A stretch of 17,410 nt of DNA from Candidatus Methanoperedens sp. (GCA_026552835.1 JAPMTY010000022.1:1-17410); one strand, 5' to 3'. Shown: positions 1-7,112, counted from the stretch's first letter. Program-made: numbers and translations. The notes: a model not told the origin generated them from the sequence alone.

Positions 1-82
1 CTCCAGATTTCTCAGGAAGCATAAGCGCCTCTTCAAATTTACCCTATGAGTCTGGCGCCCTAACCAACTAGGCCACCTGGGC
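1..82 (-). tRNA. tRNA-Met (CAT), intron-containing, 3' part beyond window
   Basis: Read on the minus strand from position 82, the acceptor strand GCCCAGG is followed by TG, a D arm (GCCT, loop with GG, GGGC), G26, and anticodon stem CCAGA with loop start CTCATA. The stem is closed by TCTGG at positions 3-7 after an insertion. The anticodon is CAT and the arrangement resembles archaeal elongator tRNA-Met, though a tRNA-Ile2 with modified CAT cannot be excluded without the missing half. The variable loop, T arm and acceptor 3' strand lie left of position 1. It is downstream of aroA on the same strand and has its own promoter. Confidence 0.88.
9..44 (-). other. tRNA-Met intron at position 37/38 with bulge-helix-bulge motif
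   Basis: The insertion is 36 nt, between anticodon-loop bases 37 and 38, the canonical archaeal site. Around the exon-intron borders CTCA pairs with TGAG as a 4-bp helix. It is flanked by 3-nt bulges TAG on the 5' side and AAA on the 3' side, with CCAGA/TCTGG as the outer helix. Cutting after the second base of each bulge gives exactly the mature loop CTCATAA. This is the standard substrate of the archaeal splicing endonuclease (EndA). Inside the intron GAAG and CTTC can pair to close a small stem. Confidence 0.85.
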
Positions 83-108
83 ATAACCCTCCCATACATG
101 CGAAGCGG

Positions 109-124
109 TATTAAAATATATCGT
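109..124 (-). promoter_or_regulatory. TATA box of tRNA-Met
   Basis: The minus strand reads CGATATATTTTAA here, a good archaeal box A. Its centre is about 35 bp before the mature tRNA 5' end, which implies a short 5' leader removed by RNase P. It lies in the 58-bp gap after aroA, so the tRNA can be transcribed independently of aroA. Confidence 0.5.
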
Positions 125-140
125 ATTCCTGCGCGATACT

Positions 141-1418
141 TTAATCCTGCGAAGGCATTTCAACGGCAGCACCTGTTTTTCTTAAATCCTCAAAAAAACC
201 CGGATATGAAATGCTCACAGATTCTATGGTATCAATCGTTGTATCCCCGGCCACCAATCCAGCAACAGCCAGCGCCATGACAATCCTGTGGTCATCCCAG
301 CCATGCACCTCTGCGCCTTTTATCGCGCCGCCTTTTATTATGAGCCTGTCCTTTTCCTCTGTGATATCCACGCCCATTTTCTTAAGTTCAACTGTCATTG
401 CGTGAAGCCTGTCGGTTTCCTTATACCTCACATGTTCTGCGTTCCCGATGACCATTGTTCCCTTCGAGGCCGCCCCAAGAACAGCCAGCGTTGGCACAAG
501 GTCCGGGGTCTTCCCGACATCAACTTCGATGCCATTAAGCTCGCTCTTGCTTACCCTGACCTCTCCTTTTTTCTCGTTCCATGAGATTTGAGCACCCATT
601 TGTCCGAGAATTTCAATCAAAACCGAATCGCCCTGCTCTGAAGGATACAGGTTCTTAATTGTAATATCACCGCACAGCGCGCCTATCGCCATCATATACG
701 ATGCTGATGAGAAATCGCCCGGTACATTATAGGAACTCATGTCATATTCCTGCTCGGGCGGGATGGTAAAAGTGTTCGGGTTGTCTTCGATTATTTTTGC
801 GCCTGCGCCTTTTAGCATATCGATTGTAATGTTCACATACGGGCGGGATTTCAATTCGCCTTTTATCATCACTTTTGTCTTGTGAGACGCAAACGGGCAT
901 GCGATGAGGAGCGCGGATATGAACTGCGAACTTACAGAGCCGTCGATATAAACAGCCCCTCCTCTCATTTTCCCTCTTACCACAACCGGAGCCTTCCCGT
1001 TATTGCGCGTGGAAAACGCTTCGGCGCCGAGGTCGTTCAAGGCATTCAGAAGCGGCGTATTGGGTCTTGTCCTGATGCTTGCGTCGCCTGTGAGAACCGT
1101 GGCGCCGTTTACAAGCGATGCCACCGCTGTCATTATGCGAAGCGTGGTACCCGAGTTTGCAACATCAATTACATTGTCGGGGATTTTTAATTTCCCGTCA
1201 AATCCTTTGATTATGAGAGAATCTTTTTTTGATACGATTTCAGCCCCGAAAGCTTCGGATGCCCTTATCGTCGCTTTTGTGTCTTCGGATATAAGCGGAT
1301 TATTGATTGTCGCTTTTTTTGAGAGCGCGGCTATTGCAATAGCCCTGTGGGTATAGCTTTTCGAAGGAGGGGCGTTTACAACGCCTTTTATGTCGGATTT
1401 CCGGATTGTCACTTTCAT
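141..1418 (-). CDS. aroA: 3-phosphoshikimate 1-carboxyvinyltransferase (EPSP synthase)
   Basis: This enzyme joins shikimate 3-phosphate and phosphoenolpyruvate to give EPSP, the sixth step of the shikimate pathway to chorismate and aromatic amino acids, in the cytoplasm. At 425 aa it is a normal full length. The N-terminal PPSKSYTHR (residues 17-25) carries the substrate-binding Lys20, Ser21 and Arg25. NSGTTLR (88-94) and GDASIRTRP (111-119) are the two signature motifs of the first lobe. The C-terminal lobe has the conserved RYKETDRL and DDHR motifs. The ATG at 1418 sits about 30 bp after a good TATA box, so the message is likely leaderless or nearly so. No other shikimate gene is in the window; the closest downstream gene is tRNA-Met. 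Confidence 0.97.
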   Translation of the reverse strand: MKVTIRKSDIKGVVNAPPSKSYTHRAIAIAALSKKATINNPLISEDTKATIRASEAFGAEIVSKKDSLIIKGFDGKLKIPDNVIDVANSGTTLRIMTAVASLVNGATVLTGDASIRTRPNTPLLNALNDLGAEAFSTRNNGKAPVVVRGKMRGGAVYIDGSVSSQFISALLIACPFASHKTKVMIKGELKSRPYVNITIDMLKGAGAKIIEDNPNTFTIPPEQEYDMSSYNVPGDFSSASYMMAIGALCGDITIKNLYPSEQGDSVLIEILGQMGAQISWNEKKGEVRVSKSELNGIEVDVGKTPDLVPTLAVLGAASKGTMVIGNAEHVRYKETDRLHAMTVELKKMGVDITEEKDRLIIKGGAIKGAEVHGWDDHRIVMALAVAGLVAGDTTIDTIESVSISYPGFFEDLRKTGAAVEMPSQD

Positions 1419-1444
1419 GTTTGAGGCTAAATAAGGATGAAACT

Positions 1445-1452
1445 ATTTATAA
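1445..1452 (-). promoter_or_regulatory. TATA box of aroA
   Basis: The minus strand reads TTATAAAT, centred about 30 bp upstream of the aroA ATG. The expected transcription start is therefore at or a few bases before the start codon, and no Shine-Dalgarno sequence lies between. The rest of 1453-1583 is AT-rich and includes T-rich minus-strand stretches that could end the toxin transcript. I see no gene in it. Confidence 0.55.
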
Positions 1453-1583
1453 TTGCTCTGTAGAGTTGTAATTTATTTTAAAATCAGGAGCGACAAACCC
1501 GATAAAATTTATGGATATAAAAAGTTTTTAACCAGCATAAGCCCCATAAGATACAGAGAAAAATAATGGGCGTCTTTTTAGTA

Positions 1584-1850
1584 CTATTTTATCCTCTTCA
1601 GCATTTCCTTATAAACATATTTGCGTTTATCCACAATTACAAGCCATATAATCTCGCCCTTAAGAGCATAAACAAGTCTAAAGCCGCTGAACCTGACGCG
1701 AAAAACTCCCTGAAATCCTTTGAGGGGCTTGAAACGAGCAGGGTCTTCTTTTATTTTAAAAATCAGTTTGGTAAGTCGTTCCCTGTCTGCTTTGCTCAAC
1801 TTCTTTAAGTCTTTCTCAAAGCTTGGGTGAGCCTTCAATACCCATACCAT
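1584..1850 (-). CDS. RelE/ParE-family toxin
   Basis: This 88-aa basic protein has the compact RelE/ParE fold pattern: two N-terminal helices (PSFEKDLKKLSKADRERL, residues 9-26), then strands with LKGFQGVFRVRFSGFRLVY (43-61) and VDKRKYVYK (73-81). Arg51, Arg53, Arg58, Arg76 and Tyr80 fall where RelE toxins keep their RNA-cleaving or RNA-binding residues. Members usually cut mRNA at the ribosome when the antitoxin is lost, while ParE relatives act on gyrase; sequence alone does not separate them here. The ATG follows the stop codon of the upstream antitoxin gene by one base, so the pair is almost certainly cotranscribed and translationally coupled. Confidence 0.82.
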   Translation of the reverse strand: MVWVLKAHPSFEKDLKKLSKADRERLTKLIFKIKEDPARFKPLKGFQGVFRVRFSGFRLVYALKGEIIWLVIVDKRKYVYKEMLKRIK

Positions 1851-1851
1851 A

Positions 1852-2100
1852 TTATCCTTTGAGCAGTTCTAAAATCTTATTTTCGTCCAAACCTGTTACC
1901 TTCCCACTCTCTATATCACTGAATCTTCGAGAGACTTCTTTCATAAACTCGGGATCGGTAATTGTCTCCAGTTCATCGAGCTTGTCCTCTATTTCAGCGA
2001 TCAGGTTTTCCAATAAACTTCTATCGACAAGAACCAGATTATTTCCAACTGCCTGAGGTACATTATGAATCCCATGCTCAATACTTGCAGTTTCGGTCAT
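1852..2100 (-). CDS. Antitoxin partner of the RelE-like toxin
   Basis: This is an acidic 82-aa protein directly upstream of the toxin gene, in the usual antitoxin-first order. Residues from about 27 to 60 (DRSLLENLIAEIEDKLDEL onward) form a charged amphipathic helix. The C-terminal region ending LDENKILELLKG would be the toxin-wrapping part. I see no named DNA-binding motif, so the family (Phd/RelB-like) is inferred from position, size and charge. I chose the ATG at 2100 over an in-frame start at 2166 because the extra 22 residues are hydrophobic and atypical. A TATA box at 2123-2131 also places the transcription start almost exactly at 2100, giving a leaderless message. Confidence 0.72.
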   Translation of the reverse strand: MTETASIEHGIHNVPQAVGNNLVLVDRSLLENLIAEIEDKLDELETITDPEFMKEVSRRFSDIESGKVTGLDENKILELLKG

Positions 2101-2122
2101 TATAAATTCATTGAGGAATGCA

Positions 2123-2131
2123 ATATTTAAG
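2123..2131 (-). promoter_or_regulatory. TATA box of the toxin-antitoxin operon
   Basis: The minus strand reads CTTAAATAT, centred about 27 bp before the antitoxin ATG at 2100. The spacing fits a leaderless transcript, the main argument for that start. Antitoxins of this type commonly repress their own promoter, but I see no clear operator repeat. Confidence 0.5.
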
Positions 2132-2252
2132 TAGTTTTCTATACATAAACAACAAAAGGAAATCACGGCACTGAATCTGAATGAAAAGAAAGTAAGGGTG
2201 GTATCAACTATGGAAATAACAAAGTCATACGTTTTTGACCAGGAAACAAAGT

Positions 2253-2257
2253 GGTGA
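2253..2257 (+). promoter_or_regulatory. Shine-Dalgarno GGTGA before the surface-protein start
   Basis: GGTGA matches the archaeal 16S 3' tail and lies 5 nt before the ATG at 2263. A second weaker site, AGGA at 2241-2244, would serve GTG codons at 2251 or 2254. The region therefore offers three possible starts that differ by only four residues. Confidence 0.45.
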
Positions 2258-2262
2258 AAGAA

Positions 2263-2937
2263 ATGAACGAAGACACCGGGAAGCCTTCAAGCATGAGAAA
2301 TATAATTATCGTTGCTGTTTTTATCATCATTGGCATATTCGCATACTTTATCACCAGACCGCCGCTTCTGTCTGTATCTCCCGACCCTCTTAATTTTAAT
2401 ATCAGCACCTGGGAAGGATACCAGACATACTTTTCGATATCCAATTCCGGCGGTGGTACATTGTCCTGGAATGTAAAAGCCGACCAGCCGTGGATAGAAT
2501 TTTACCCTGAAAGGGGGACCGGTTCACGTACTGTTACCATTAGTATCAATACCGGGAAAATCGTTCCCGGAAAATATCAAGGAACTATTACTGTGACCTC
2601 AAACGGCGGTGTAAAGACTGGCAATGTATATCTAAATTTATTGCCAGCGCCACCTCAAAATGTGGATGGAACATCGGGAGAGAGAATAACCCTGGCTGTT
2701 GGCGAGACCTGGAATATCGGTGACGGCTGGTCGGTACAGGCACAGGCAATAGATGCCAAAGCAACCCCAAAACAGATATGGCTTGTTCTTTCCAGAAATG
2801 GAATTCGAGTAGATGATAAAGTTCTGTCCGAAGGAGAGACCTATAATTACAAAAATATTTTCAGCGTTAAGATAGCCTCCATTTATGCCGGGGCTGTCAG
2901 CGATATGGCAACCCTTACAGATTATCAGAAGGGGTAG
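2263..2937 (+). CDS. Membrane-anchored surface protein with BACON-like and S-layer-like domains
   Basis: The protein has about 224 aa. A short charged N-terminus leads into one hydrophobic helix (about residues 13-30, IIIVAVFIIIGIFAYF), probably a signal anchor that puts the rest outside the cell. Residues about 35-127 resemble a BACON/Ig-like beta sandwich: SNSGGGTLSWNVKADQPW, a GTGSRTVTISI strand, then PGKYQGTITVTSNGG. Residues about 139-222 (ITLAVGETWNIGDGW, IWLVLSRNGIRVDDKVL, IFSVKIASIYAG) resemble one half of the duplicated S-layer domain of Methanosarcina surface proteins. The role is unknown; attachment to the S-layer or to surface sugars is inference. GTG codons at 2251 and 2254 are alternative starts. 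It is divergent from the toxin-antitoxin operon. Confidence 0.75.
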   Translation: MNEDTGKPSSMRNIIIVAVFIIIGIFAYFITRPPLLSVSPDPLNFNISTWEGYQTYFSISNSGGGTLSWNVKADQPWIEFYPERGTGSRTVTISINTGKIVPGKYQGTITVTSNGGVKTGNVYLNLLPAPPQNVDGTSGERITLAVGETWNIGDGWSVQAQAIDAKATPKQIWLVLSRNGIRVDDKVLSEGETYNYKNIFSVKIASIYAGAVSDMATLTDYQKG

Positions 2938-3001
2938 TAGGATTTGTTGAGCCTTTAATTCTTTTAATCAAAAGATTTTGCATCAACATCTTAACAAAAG
3001 G

Positions 3002-3009
3002 CTTAAATG
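3002..3009 (+). promoter_or_regulatory. TATA box of tRNA-Asp
   Basis: CTTAAATG is centred about 35 bp before the mature tRNA 5' end, leaving room for a leader of roughly ten bases. The preceding 2938-3001 contains only a weak 5-bp hairpin (CTTTT/AAAAG) that might end the surface-protein transcript. Confidence 0.45.
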
Positions 3010-3039
3010 CAACAAAACCCTTTATGCGAATCCCCAAAA

Positions 3040-3112
3040 GTCCGGATAGTGTAGCGGCCTATCATGGAGGCCTGTCGAGTCTCCGACCCGGGTTCAAATC
3101 CCGGTCCGGACG
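3040..3112 (+). tRNA. tRNA-Asp (GTC)
   Basis: This is a full 73-nt cloverleaf. Acceptor GTCCGGA pairs with TCCGGAC, followed by discriminator G73. The D arm carries the conserved GG. The anticodon stem GAGGC/GTCTC encloses loop CTGTCGA with anticodon GTC. The T arm CCCGG-GTTCAAATC-CCGG is typical. CCA is not encoded and there is no intron. Confidence 0.95.
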
Positions 3113-3127
3113 TTTTTTTTATTTTTT
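3113..3127 (+). terminator. Poly-T terminator after tRNA-Asp
   Basis: A run of eight T, one A and six T starts right after the tRNA discriminator base. Archaeal RNA polymerase ends transcription in such T-tracts without a hairpin. It separates the tRNA from the hemL promoter. Confidence 0.65.
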
Positions 3128-3141
3128 AAGTGAAAATCACA

Positions 3142-3150
3142 AATTATATT
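3142..3150 (+). promoter_or_regulatory. TATA box of the hemL operon
   Basis: AATTATATT is centred about 31 bp before the hemL ATG, and no Shine-Dalgarno motif lies in between. The first gene of the operon is probably leaderless or has a leader of a few bases. It is the only good promoter I see for hemL-hemC-cobA-hemD. Confidence 0.55.
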
Positions 3151-3176
3151 ACTTCATCCTCTAATTTCAGTATCCC

Positions 3177-4442
3177 ATGGGAACCGAGAAATCAAGAAAA
3201 TTATTCGAAGAGGCAAAAAAAGTCCTTCCCGGAGGCGTAAGCAGCCCTGTCCGGGCAATCAAGCCATATCCATTTTACACTAAACGCGCGAACGGCTCAA
3301 AAATAACCGACATCGACGGCAACGAGTATATCGATTACGTCATGGGATACGGACCACTGCTTCTCGGCCATAACTATCCTGCTATCAAAGAAGCTGTGAT
3401 AAAACAACTCCCTGACGGCTGGCTGTACGGCACGCCGACCGAACTTGAAGTTACGCTTGCAAAAGAGGTAATCAAACTGTATCCGAGCATAGACATGGTG
3501 CGCTTTGTTTCCACAGGGACAGAGGCTACCATGGGGGCGCTACGAGCTGCAAGAGGATTTACGGGGAAGAACAAGTTCATCAAAATCGAAGGTGGGTTCC
3601 ACGGCGCGCATGAAGCGGCGCTTGTAAAAGCAGGCTCTGGGGCAACTACGCTCGGCACACCCGATTCAGCCGGCGTCCCTAAGGATTTCACAAAACATAC
3701 ACTACAAGTGCCTTTTAATGATATCGAGGCAATGACCGCTGCAATCGAAGCGTACAAAGACGATGTGGCTGCGGTTATCATCGAGCCGGTGCTTGGCAAT
3801 ATCGGACCCATTCTCCCGAAAGAAGGCTATTTAAAAGAAGTCCGCGCAGTGACGCGTGAGAATGATGTTGTGTTGATTTTCGATGAGGTCATTACAGGCT
3901 TCCGTCTTGCCATGGGCGGCGCGCAGGAATATTACGGTGTTACGCCCGACATGACCACGCTTGGTAAAATACTCGGCGGCGGCTTTCACATCGGCGTAAT
4001 AGGAGGAAAGCGCGAAATCATGGAAAACATCTCCCCTGCAGGACCGGTGTATCAGGCAGGTACTTTCAACGGCAGCCCCGTTTCCATGACCGCCGGACTT
4101 GCTGTCATTAAAACATTACGAAATGAAAAAGTCCACGAGAAAGTAAATAAAGCCGGGGATTCCATGCGCGCCGGTTTATCTGATGTAATCAGCGACCTCG
4201 GTCTTGATTACAGCGTAAGCGGCGTCGGGAGCATGTTCAAGGTGTTCTTTGGCGATATGCCGTACAATTACCAGGATGCGTTAAAATGCGATAAAGAAAA
4301 GTTCAATGTGTTCTTTAAGAAAATGCTTGCTGACGGCATCTTCCTGCCCCCGTCGCAATATGAAACCAACTTCTTATCGCTTGCACATTCACAGGATGAT
4401 ATAGATAAGACCAGAGAGGCTTATCGAAGGAATTTGAAATGA
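3177..4442 (+). CDS. hemL: Glutamate-1-semialdehyde 2,1-aminomutase
   Basis: This PLP enzyme turns glutamate-1-semialdehyde into 5-aminolevulinate, the last step of the C5 route to tetrapyrroles. At 421 aa it is close to the usual length. [12 protein letters not shown] (16-27) is the family N-terminus, [15 protein letters not shown] (112-126) binds the cofactor phosphate, FDEVITGFR (235-243) carries Asp236 that contacts the PLP ring nitrogen, and TLGKILGGG (261-269) holds Lys264, the Schiff-base lysine. The C-terminus has the [11 protein letters not shown] segment common in GSAM proteins. It is first in the operon; its stop overlaps the hemC start as ATGA. The preceding pathway gene, hemA, is not next to it. 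Confidence 0.97.
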   Translation: MGTEKSRKLFEEAKKVLPGGVSSPVRAIKPYPFYTKRANGSKITDIDGNEYIDYVMGYGPLLLGHNYPAIKEAVIKQLPDGWLYGTPTELEVTLAKEVIKLYPSIDMVRFVSTGTEATMGALRAARGFTGKNKFIKIEGGFHGAHEAALVKAGSGATTLGTPDSAGVPKDFTKHTLQVPFNDIEAMTAAIEAYKDDVAAVIIEPVLGNIGPILPKEGYLKEVRAVTRENDVVLIFDEVITGFRLAMGGAQEYYGVTPDMTTLGKILGGGFHIGVIGGKREIMENISPAGPVYQAGTFNGSPVSMTAGLAVIKTLRNEKVHEKVNKAGDSMRAGLSDVISDLGLDYSVSGVGSMFKVFFGDMPYNYQDALKCDKEKFNVFFKKMLADGIFLPPSQYETNFLSLAHSQDDIDKTREAYRRNLK

Positions 4443-5419
4443 AGCTTTCCAAGCCGCTCCGTATAGGAACGAGGGGCAGCAAACTTGCGCTTGCCCAGGC
4501 AAACCTCGTTTCAGGACTTCTTTTAAAAAACGGCGTTAAAACCGAAATAAAAATCATAAAGACATGCGGCGATACCTTCACAGACAGACCGCTTCATGAA
4601 GTGCAGGGGTTCGGTGTTTTTGTGCGGGAGATAGATGACTCAATGCTGGCAGGTGATATTGATATCGCAGTGCACAGCATGAAAGATGTTCCCACGGAAC
4701 GCCCGCCCGAACTTACTATTGCGGCCGTGATGAAACGTGACTCGCCTTATGATTTCCTGCTCACGCGCGATGGCGCCAAAATAAAAGACCTGCCGGCCGG
4801 TGCAACCATCGGAACCACGAGCCTGCGGCGCCGCGCACAGCTTATGCGATTCCGCAATGACCTGAATATAAAAGAACTGCGCGGTAATATCGATACGCGC
4901 CTTCGCAAGCTAAAAGAAGGGCAGTACGATGGCATCTTCCTTGCCGAAGCCGGGCTTGAACGTATGAAATGGGATATTCCGGGTGAGCGCCTGAATCCTG
5001 ATGATTTCGTCCCGTCCGCAAACCAGGGAACTGTTGTTATAGTCACGAAAAAAGATTCAGAAGCAGAGCGCGCTGCAAAAGCTCTGGATGATGAAAAAAC
5101 ACGCCTTGAAACAAGGGTTGAGCGCATCATTATCGGTATTCTTGGCGGAGGCTGTCTTGTGCCGATTGGGGCTTTTGCACAAACGGAAGGCAATAAAATT
5201 CACGTTCGCTGCGAAGTTCTCTCGGTGGATGGAAAGCGCTGCGTAAAAATAGATGAATTTATAAACCCTGCAGAATATGAGCAGAAGGCTGAGAGCATCG
5301 GAAATGAGTTGAAAAGAAAAGGCGGAGGAGAACTCGTTGAAGAAGCAATAAAAATGTTCGCAGCAAAAAGAGGAATAAATGACCGGGAAAGTTTATCTTG
5401 TGGGCTCAGGTCCTGGTGA
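4439..5419 (+). CDS. hemC: Hydroxymethylbilane synthase (porphobilinogen deaminase)
   Basis: The enzyme links four porphobilinogen units into hydroxymethylbilane. The N-terminal [15 protein letters not shown] (7-21) is the family signature. HSMKDVPT (79-86) contains the catalytic Asp83. Arg-rich SLRRRAQL (128-135) and [10 protein letters not shown] (146-155) bind the acidic substrate chain. Cys239 in [10 protein letters not shown] carries the dipyrromethane cofactor. At 326 aa it is somewhat longer than many archaeal versions. Its last 14 residues (about [14 protein letters not shown]) are read from DNA that also encodes the start of cobA, a 41-nt overlap. Its ATG overlaps the hemL stop (ATGA), so translation is probably coupled. 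Confidence 0.97.
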   Translation: MKLSKPLRIGTRGSKLALAQANLVSGLLLKNGVKTEIKIIKTCGDTFTDRPLHEVQGFGVFVREIDDSMLAGDIDIAVHSMKDVPTERPPELTIAAVMKRDSPYDFLLTRDGAKIKDLPAGATIGTTSLRRRAQLMRFRNDLNIKELRGNIDTRLRKLKEGQYDGIFLAEAGLERMKWDIPGERLNPDDFVPSANQGTVVIVTKKDSEAERAAKALDDEKTRLETRVERIIIGILGGGCLVPIGAFAQTEGNKIHVRCEVLSVDGKRCVKIDEFINPAEYEQKAESIGNELKRKGGGELVEEAIKMFAAKRGINDRESLSCGLRSW

Positions 5420-6116
5420 CCCCGAGCTTTTGACAATAAAGGCAAAAAGGCTTATAGAGAGCGCTGAGGTTATCCTATACGACCAGCTGCCCGGAGAGGC
5501 GATTCTTAAAATGCTTCCCGAATCCGCGGAAAAAATCGATGTGGGGAAATATGCAGGGAATCATAAGCTTTCACAGTGGCAGATAAATGAATTGCTGGTT
5601 AAAAGGGCAAAGGAAGGAAAAATAGTAGTGCGGCTTAAAGGTGGAGACCCCTATCTTTTCGGGCGCGGGGGCGAGGAAGCCCAGACGCTTGCGCAAGAGG
5701 GTATTGAGGTCGAGATTGTGCCTGGTATCACCTCGGCAATCGCGGTTCCGGCTTACGCAGGAATTCCGATAACGCATCGCGATTATGCTTCTATGGTCAC
5801 TTTTATAACAGGGCATGAAGACCCTGAAAAAGAAGATACTGCCCTTGACTGGGAACTTCTGGCGCGGTTTAAAGGGACGCTTGTTATCCTGATGGGCGTG
5901 AGCATGCTTCCGCGAAATGTAAAGGAACTGGTAAAACACGGGAAATCCATCGATACGCCTGTGGCTGTCATCGAAAGGGGCACACGGCCAGACCAGCGCG
6001 TCACCATCGGGACGCTTGCGGATATCGTGGGACTGTGCAAACAGCGAAACGTAAAAGCGCCGGCTATAACCGTTATAGGCGACGTGGTAAAACTCCATCA
6101 TGAATTAGGCCGTTAG
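5379..6116 (+). CDS. cobA: Uroporphyrinogen-III C-methyltransferase (SUMT)
   Basis: This S-adenosylmethionine-dependent enzyme methylates C2 and C7 of uroporphyrinogen III to give precorrin-2. That is the branch point to sirohaem, corrinoids, F430 and, in archaea, haem by the alternative route. At 245 aa it is a single-domain SUMT without the sirohaem-synthase fusion seen in Cys[16 protein letters not shown] (8-22) is the SAM-binding N-terminal signature, VRLKGGDPYLFGRGGEE (84-100) the second, and PGITSA (115-120) with GIPITHRDYAS (128-138) form the substrate pocket. It starts 41 nt inside hemC. Placing it before hemD reflects joint use of the same intermediate. Confidence 0.96.
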   Translation: MTGKVYLVGSGPGDPELLTIKAKRLIESAEVILYDQLPGEAILKMLPESAEKIDVGKYAGNHKLSQWQINELLVKRAKEGKIVVRLKGGDPYLFGRGGEEAQTLAQEGIEVEIVPGITSAIAVPAYAGIPITHRDYASMVTFITGHEDPEKEDTALDWELLARFKGTLVILMGVSMLPRNVKELVKHGKSIDTPVAVIERGTRPDQRVTIGTLADIVGLCKQRNVKAPAITVIGDVVKLHHELGR

Positions 6117-6127
6117 AAAAAAGATAT

Positions 6128-6901
6128 ATGATGAAAGTAATTGCCATTATGAGACCTGCGGGGTATCTGGCCGAATCAGTCAAACTCGCAAATTCAATGG
6201 GATTCGATACGATTACCGCGCCCATGATTGATGTGGTAGATAAGACAGATGCTAATTTTAAGGGATTTGTGGAGAGGGTCATGGGTGGAAAGGTGGACTA
6301 CGTGATATTCACAAGCGCAAATGGCGTCGAGTTCACGCTTTTAAAACTGGATGACCCAGATGAATTTATAGACCAGCTCAATAAGACGCATGTGGTCGCA
6401 ATCGGTCCGAAGACAAAAATAGCCCTTCAAAAAAACGGAATACAGGTGAGTATTGTACCTGAATCGTTCAGTTCAGAGGGGCTTGTTGAGCAAATAAGCG
6501 GAATTGAAGGGGCTGTAATCGAGATTGCCCGGAGCAGCCATGGCGCGCCTGAACTTGTCGAAGGTCTCCTGAAAAAGGGCGCGGTTGTTCATGAGACGCA
6601 AGTGTACCAGTTAATAAGCCCGAAGGATGAAAGGCACAAAAAGCTTATGGAGCGGGCGCTTGCCGGGGAAATTGACATATTTGCATTTACAAGCTCGATG
6701 ATGGCAAGGAATTTGATGGCGCTTGCTGATGAAATGGGAGTGAAGGACGAGCTTGTCAGGATAATGAATGAAAAGACAGTTGCCGCAATCGGGAAACCGA
6801 CGGCTGAAACTTTGTCAGGGTTCGGGATAGAAGTTAAGGTTATACCGAAACACTATACGTTTGAGGAACTGCTTCAGGAATGTAAGAAGCGGGACTGTTA
6901 G
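6128..6901 (+). CDS. hemD: Uroporphyrinogen-III synthase
   Basis: HemD closes linear hydroxymethylbilane into uroporphyrinogen III while inverting ring D. The family is poorly conserved, so the call rests on length (257 aa), the two-lobed layout and a few motifs: FTSANGVEF (61-69) in lobe one, FAFTSSMMARNL in lobe two, and the C-terminal pattern AAIGKPTAETLSGFGI followed by IPKHYTFEELL. Position after hemC and cobA makes the call firm. It starts with two ATG codons (6128 and 6131), and I see no good Shine-Dalgarno motif. The 11-bp gap after cobA indicates cotranscription. Confidence 0.93.
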   Translation: MMKVIAIMRPAGYLAESVKLANSMGFDTITAPMIDVVDKTDANFKGFVERVMGGKVDYVIFTSANGVEFTLLKLDDPDEFIDQLNKTHVVAIGPKTKIALQKNGIQVSIVPESFSSEGLVEQISGIEGAVIEIARSSHGAPELVEGLLKKGAVVHETQVYQLISPKDERHKKLMERALAGEIDIFAFTSSMMARNLMALADEMGVKDELVRIMNEKTVAAIGKPTAETLSGFGIEVKVIPKHYTFEELLQECKKRDC

Positions 6902-6922
6902 AGGAACATATCCCCGCGAAAG

Positions 6923-6930
6923 TTATAAGT
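6923..6930 (+). promoter_or_regulatory. Possible TATA box of hicB-like/ygiQ pair
   Basis: TTATAAGT is centred about 36 bp before the ATG at 6963, which would give a leader of roughly ten bases. The pair could also be read through from hemD, which ends only 61 bp upstream. Confidence 0.35.
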
Positions 6931-6962
6931 TAAGGTGCATTCAGTGTAATAAAATAATAATT

Positions 6963-7112
6963 ATGCAAGAGAAAATAAAAGCCGAAATTTATTTTGATGG
7001 AAAATATTACTGTGCCAGGACACTTAATTTTGATGTTTTTACTTATGGGGAAACCCTTAATGAAGCCTTAAGAAATCTAAGGGAAGCCGTAGCTCTGCAT
7101 CTAGAAGAATGA
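6963..7112 (+). CDS. Small HicB-like protein (UPF0150 type)
   Basis: This 49-aa protein has the core of the HicB partial RNase-H-like fold: strand IKAEIYFDGKYYCARTL, then the diagnostic FDVFTYGETLNEALRNLREAV (about residues 23-43). In full HicA-HicB systems such proteins neutralise the HicA mRNA interferase. Here no HicA-like gene lies nearby and there is no added DNA-binding domain, so antitoxin function is not shown. I chose the ATG at 6963 because the family match begins there; the longer reading frame before it overlaps hemD and reads Cys- and Arg-rich. Its stop overlaps the ygiQ start as ATGA. Confidence 0.72.
   Translation: MQEKIKAEIYFDGKYYCARTLNFDVFTYGETLNEALRNLREAVALHLEE

Noticed and set aside
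2961..2976. Possible hairpin terminator after the surface-protein gene
   Set aside because: The stem has only five A/T-rich pairs, too weak to call; archaeal termination here could use nearby T-tracts.
3374..3811. 145-aa reading frame on the minus strand under hemL
   Set aside because: It is antisense to a conserved enzyme and has no promoter or ribosome site of its own.
4747..5193. 148-aa reading frame on the minus strand under hemC
   Set aside because: It is an antisense shadow rich in Ser, Arg and Pro; hemC has full catalytic motifs in the same DNA.
5571..6101. 176-aa reading frame on the minus strand under cobA
   Set aside because: It is antisense to the conserved SUMT gene and rich in His, Arg and Phe, without recognisable motifs.
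6861..6962. N-terminal extension of the HicB-like frame into hemD
   Set aside because: The residues are out of frame with hemD and do not resemble HicB; the family match starts at the ATG at 6963.
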